This document shows positions 62,493 to 64,000 of a DNA stretch of 64,000 bases, piece by piece; within the stretch, counting starts at the first letter, position 1, and every line of letters begins with the position of its first letter. The position numbers and the translations under genes were made by a program. The DNA is from Shewanella sp. MBTL60-007 (GTDB lineage: Bacteria > Pseudomonadota > Gammaproteobacteria > Enterobacterales > Shewanellaceae), in assembly GCF_019654915.1 (NCBI RefSeq), contig NZ_BPET01000018.1, positions 25,728 through 89,727 of the forward strand, written 5' to 3'. A model generated the notes under the pieces. The model had not been told where the DNA came from and searched no databases. It worked only from the letters and a program-made list of their open reading frames with translations.

Positions 62493-63843
62493 ACATATTG
62501 ACCTATCGCCAAACCCTAAATCCCATATAAAGACGCTATCAAGAATAGGGTACAACCTTGATTCTGCGATAAGTGACATTATCGATAACTCAGTCACGGC
62601 CGAGTCTAAAAATATCTTTGTAGAGATGGATGTTGTAGATCAAAAAGCAGCTTTGGTTATCAAAGATGATGGCTACGGAATGGATGAAGATACTCTAATC
62701 AATTCTATGAGGATAGGATGTAAAGACCCATCAGATATTAGAGGTGAGTTTGACTTAGGGCGGTTTGGTTCAGGGATGAAGATGGCTAGTTTTTCTCAAG
62801 CGAGAAAGCTAACGGTTATTAGTAAGATTGAAAACTTTAATATTCAGAGTGCAACTTGGGATTTAGATTTAGTTGAGCGAGAGAATGCATGGACATTAAT
62901 TAAGCACACTGAACAAGAAACAAAGGGATTGTGTTCGAAGTTTAACATTGAGTTTGGAGAGTCTGGTACGGCTGTAATATGGGAGAATATTAGCAAATAT
63001 AATGGATATCCTATTGCTGAACTACAAGCTATCTTGGGGCAAGATCTAGTCAGCCTCAAAAGTTATGTCCGATTGCACTTCCACAAATTCATGGAAGGAA
63101 AACGCGCTATAAACTTTTATTTTAATTTTCAGAAATTAGATCATTTTGATCCTTTCTTGAGAAATCGAAACGGTTACCAAGAAGGACCATCACAAAAGTT
63201 TAGAGTTAAAAAGGGCGGGAGTATTGAGCTTAGAGTCCACATACTACCTCATGAATCTAAATTGACGAAAGTTGACCTTGATAATTTAGGAGGGACGGAC
63301 CAAATAACAGCTAATCAAGGTTTATACGTTTACAGAGCAAACAGGCTTATTATCTCTGGGGGATGGTTTGGCCTGACTAGGCTGTCACAACTTGGAAAGT
63401 TGGCTAGGGTTGAGGTGAATGTACCTACCAGCTTAGATGAAGAATGGTCTACAGATGTTAAAAAATCGTCGCTTGAGATCCCACATAAAGTAAAAGTCAA
63501 ACTTAAACAGTTGATTAGGGAACCAATAAAAAGGTCCCAAAAAACTTACCGTTACAGAGGGCGTTTAGAAGAAGCTAACGCGTTCTGGAAGGTAAATGAA
63601 AATGAAAGAGAGAAGAGTATTAGCTATGAAATTTCGAAAGATAAAACTCTTTTAAAGAAGTTAATAGTAACTCTAGATAAAGACAAGGTTTACGATCTTA
63701 TTGGGTATTTGACGCATCTGTCAGTGGAAATTCCCATTCATCATATCTATGAAAAAATGTCTTCAGAGCCAAATAAAATTAACCAGAATGATATTAGCTA
63801 TGATGATCTACTAAAAGGATTTAAAGAACTATGGAACAAGTAG
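62485..63843 (+). CDS. GHKL/MORC-like ATPase
   Basis: 452 residues, GTG start with GGAGG nine bases upstream. N-terminal Bergerat fold: DIIDNS (31-36, N-box, with Asp where Glu is usual), DDGYGM (61-66), GRFGSGMKMA (92-101). The transducer-like half (about 220-330) has QGLYVYRANRLIISGGWFGL, typical of the MORC-like proteins found in restriction-like operons with Z1-domain helicases. Likely an ATP-driven clamp of a DNA-targeting defence system. Confidence 0.85.
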   Translation: MPEHIDLSPNPKSHIKTLSRIGYNLDSAISDIIDNSVTAESKNIFVEMDVVDQKAALVIKDDGYGMDEDTLINSMRIGCKDPSDIRGEFDLGRFGSGMKMASFSQARKLTVISKIENFNIQSATWDLDLVERENAWTLIKHTEQETKGLCSKFNIEFGESGTAVIWENISKYNGYPIAELQAILGQDLVSLKSYVRLHFHKFMEGKRAINFYFNFQKLDHFDPFLRNRNGYQEGPSQKFRVKKGGSIELRVHILPHESKLTKVDLDNLGGTDQITANQGLYVYRANRLIISGGWFGLTRLSQLGKLARVEVNVPTSLDEEWSTDVKKSSLEIPHKVKVKLKQLIREPIKRSQKTYRYRGRLEEANAFWKVNENEREKSISYEISKDKTLLKKLIVTLDKDKVYDLIGYLTHLSVEIPIHHIYEKMSSEPNKINQNDISYDDLLKGFKELWNK

Positions 63844-64000
63844 CGGTTGAAGATTGTACCAATACACTTCTAAGGATTTTTAACGAAGCTAAGTCCTCCG
63901 GACAAAAAGTTGATGAGGGGTTCATAGAAAAGACTATTGAACAGCTAAAATTGGTGCTTCCACAGTACAAGACATTTAGTGAAGATAATTGGAAAACTAT
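63831..64000 (+). CDS. 5' end of a protein gene, possibly a Z1-domain ATPase
   Basis: Partial, cut by the window edge: 56 codons (MEQVAVEDCTNTLLRIFNEAKSS... DNWKT). ATG overlaps the GHKL gene by 13 bases. The sequence seen has no domain signature. In related operons a MORC-like ATPase is followed by a Z1-domain helicase, a restriction-type nuclease and an AIPR protein, so Z1 is the best guess by context only. Confidence 0.4.
   Translation, partial: MEQVAVEDCTNTLLRIFNEAKSSGQKVDEGFIEKTIEQLKLVLPQYKTFSEDNWKT

Overview
This window reads as chromosome of a gammaproteobacterium, most likely a Shewanella or close relative. That is an inference from gene content and order: the gmk-rpoZ-spoT-(ridA)-trmH-recG neighbourhood, DUF2959 and DUF3014 proteins, a SpoT of about 701 residues, and a large aryl-polyene cluster. 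No rRNA, tRNA or CRISPR array was found.

Layout. 1-12 kb: housekeeping and small envelope genes (3' part of bipA, a DsbB-like protein fused to a beta-propeller, pdxY, a NapH-like ferredoxin membrane protein, a BrkB/YihY protein, a prolyl aminopeptidase-like hydrolase, dtd). Three blocks of CCTAGG-rich intergenic repeats (about 4.9-5.3, 10.3-10.7 and 12.2-12.7 kb) separate these genes. Each block is itself a tandem duplication.

12.7-30.3 kb: one uninterrupted minus-strand aryl-polyene (APE) operon, transcribed from 30270 down to 12730. It holds two full ketosynthases, a chain-length-factor-like partial ketosynthase, a ketoreductase, two dehydratases, two acyl carrier proteins, an acyl-ACP ligase, two acyltransferases (one fused to a GT2 glycosyltransferase), a thioesterase, a LolA-like protein, an MMPL exporter and a DUF3261 lipoprotein. 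Two extra genes are an aromatic amino acid ammonia-lyase (a likely source of the aryl starter) and a flavoprotein with a halogenase-type WxWxIP motif. Most junctions overlap by 1-14 bases. Just before the thioesterase the operon carries three tandem, stop/start-overlapping micro-ORFs. They repeat the thioesterase N-terminus and then diverge into a shared short tail.

30.5-47 kb: DUF3014, recG, a Ca/Na antiporter, a long-chain acyl-CoA ligase, trmH, ridA, spoT, rpoZ, gmk, a sugar 1-kinase/nucleotidyltransferase pair, a CoA-transferase and an SRAP peptidase. 47-55 kb: metabolic accessory genes. An amidohydrolase and a PLP decarboxylase share an identical palindromic upstream motif. They are followed by a NupC-type permease, a nucleosidase, and a TauE-type permease divergent from an AraC regulator.

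55.2-64 kb is an accessory island, AT-richer by eye, that looks defensive. It starts with a stranded DUF3427 helicase C-terminal domain and two overlapping micro-ORFs (25 and 30 aa) with strong Shine-Dalgarno sites. Next is a compact candidate system: a CARF-like/sigma-54 activator, a good sigma-54 promoter, a RavA-like MoxR ATPase, a ViaA-like vWA protein, and a HEPN protein with an intact R-x4-H motif. A second unit follows: a TerB-like protein, a GHKL/MORC-like ATPase, and the start of a third gene cut by the window edge, resembling the known MORC/Z1-type defence neighbourhoods. The CARF-sigma-54-RavA-ViaA-HEPN unit is the best candidate for an undescribed system here.
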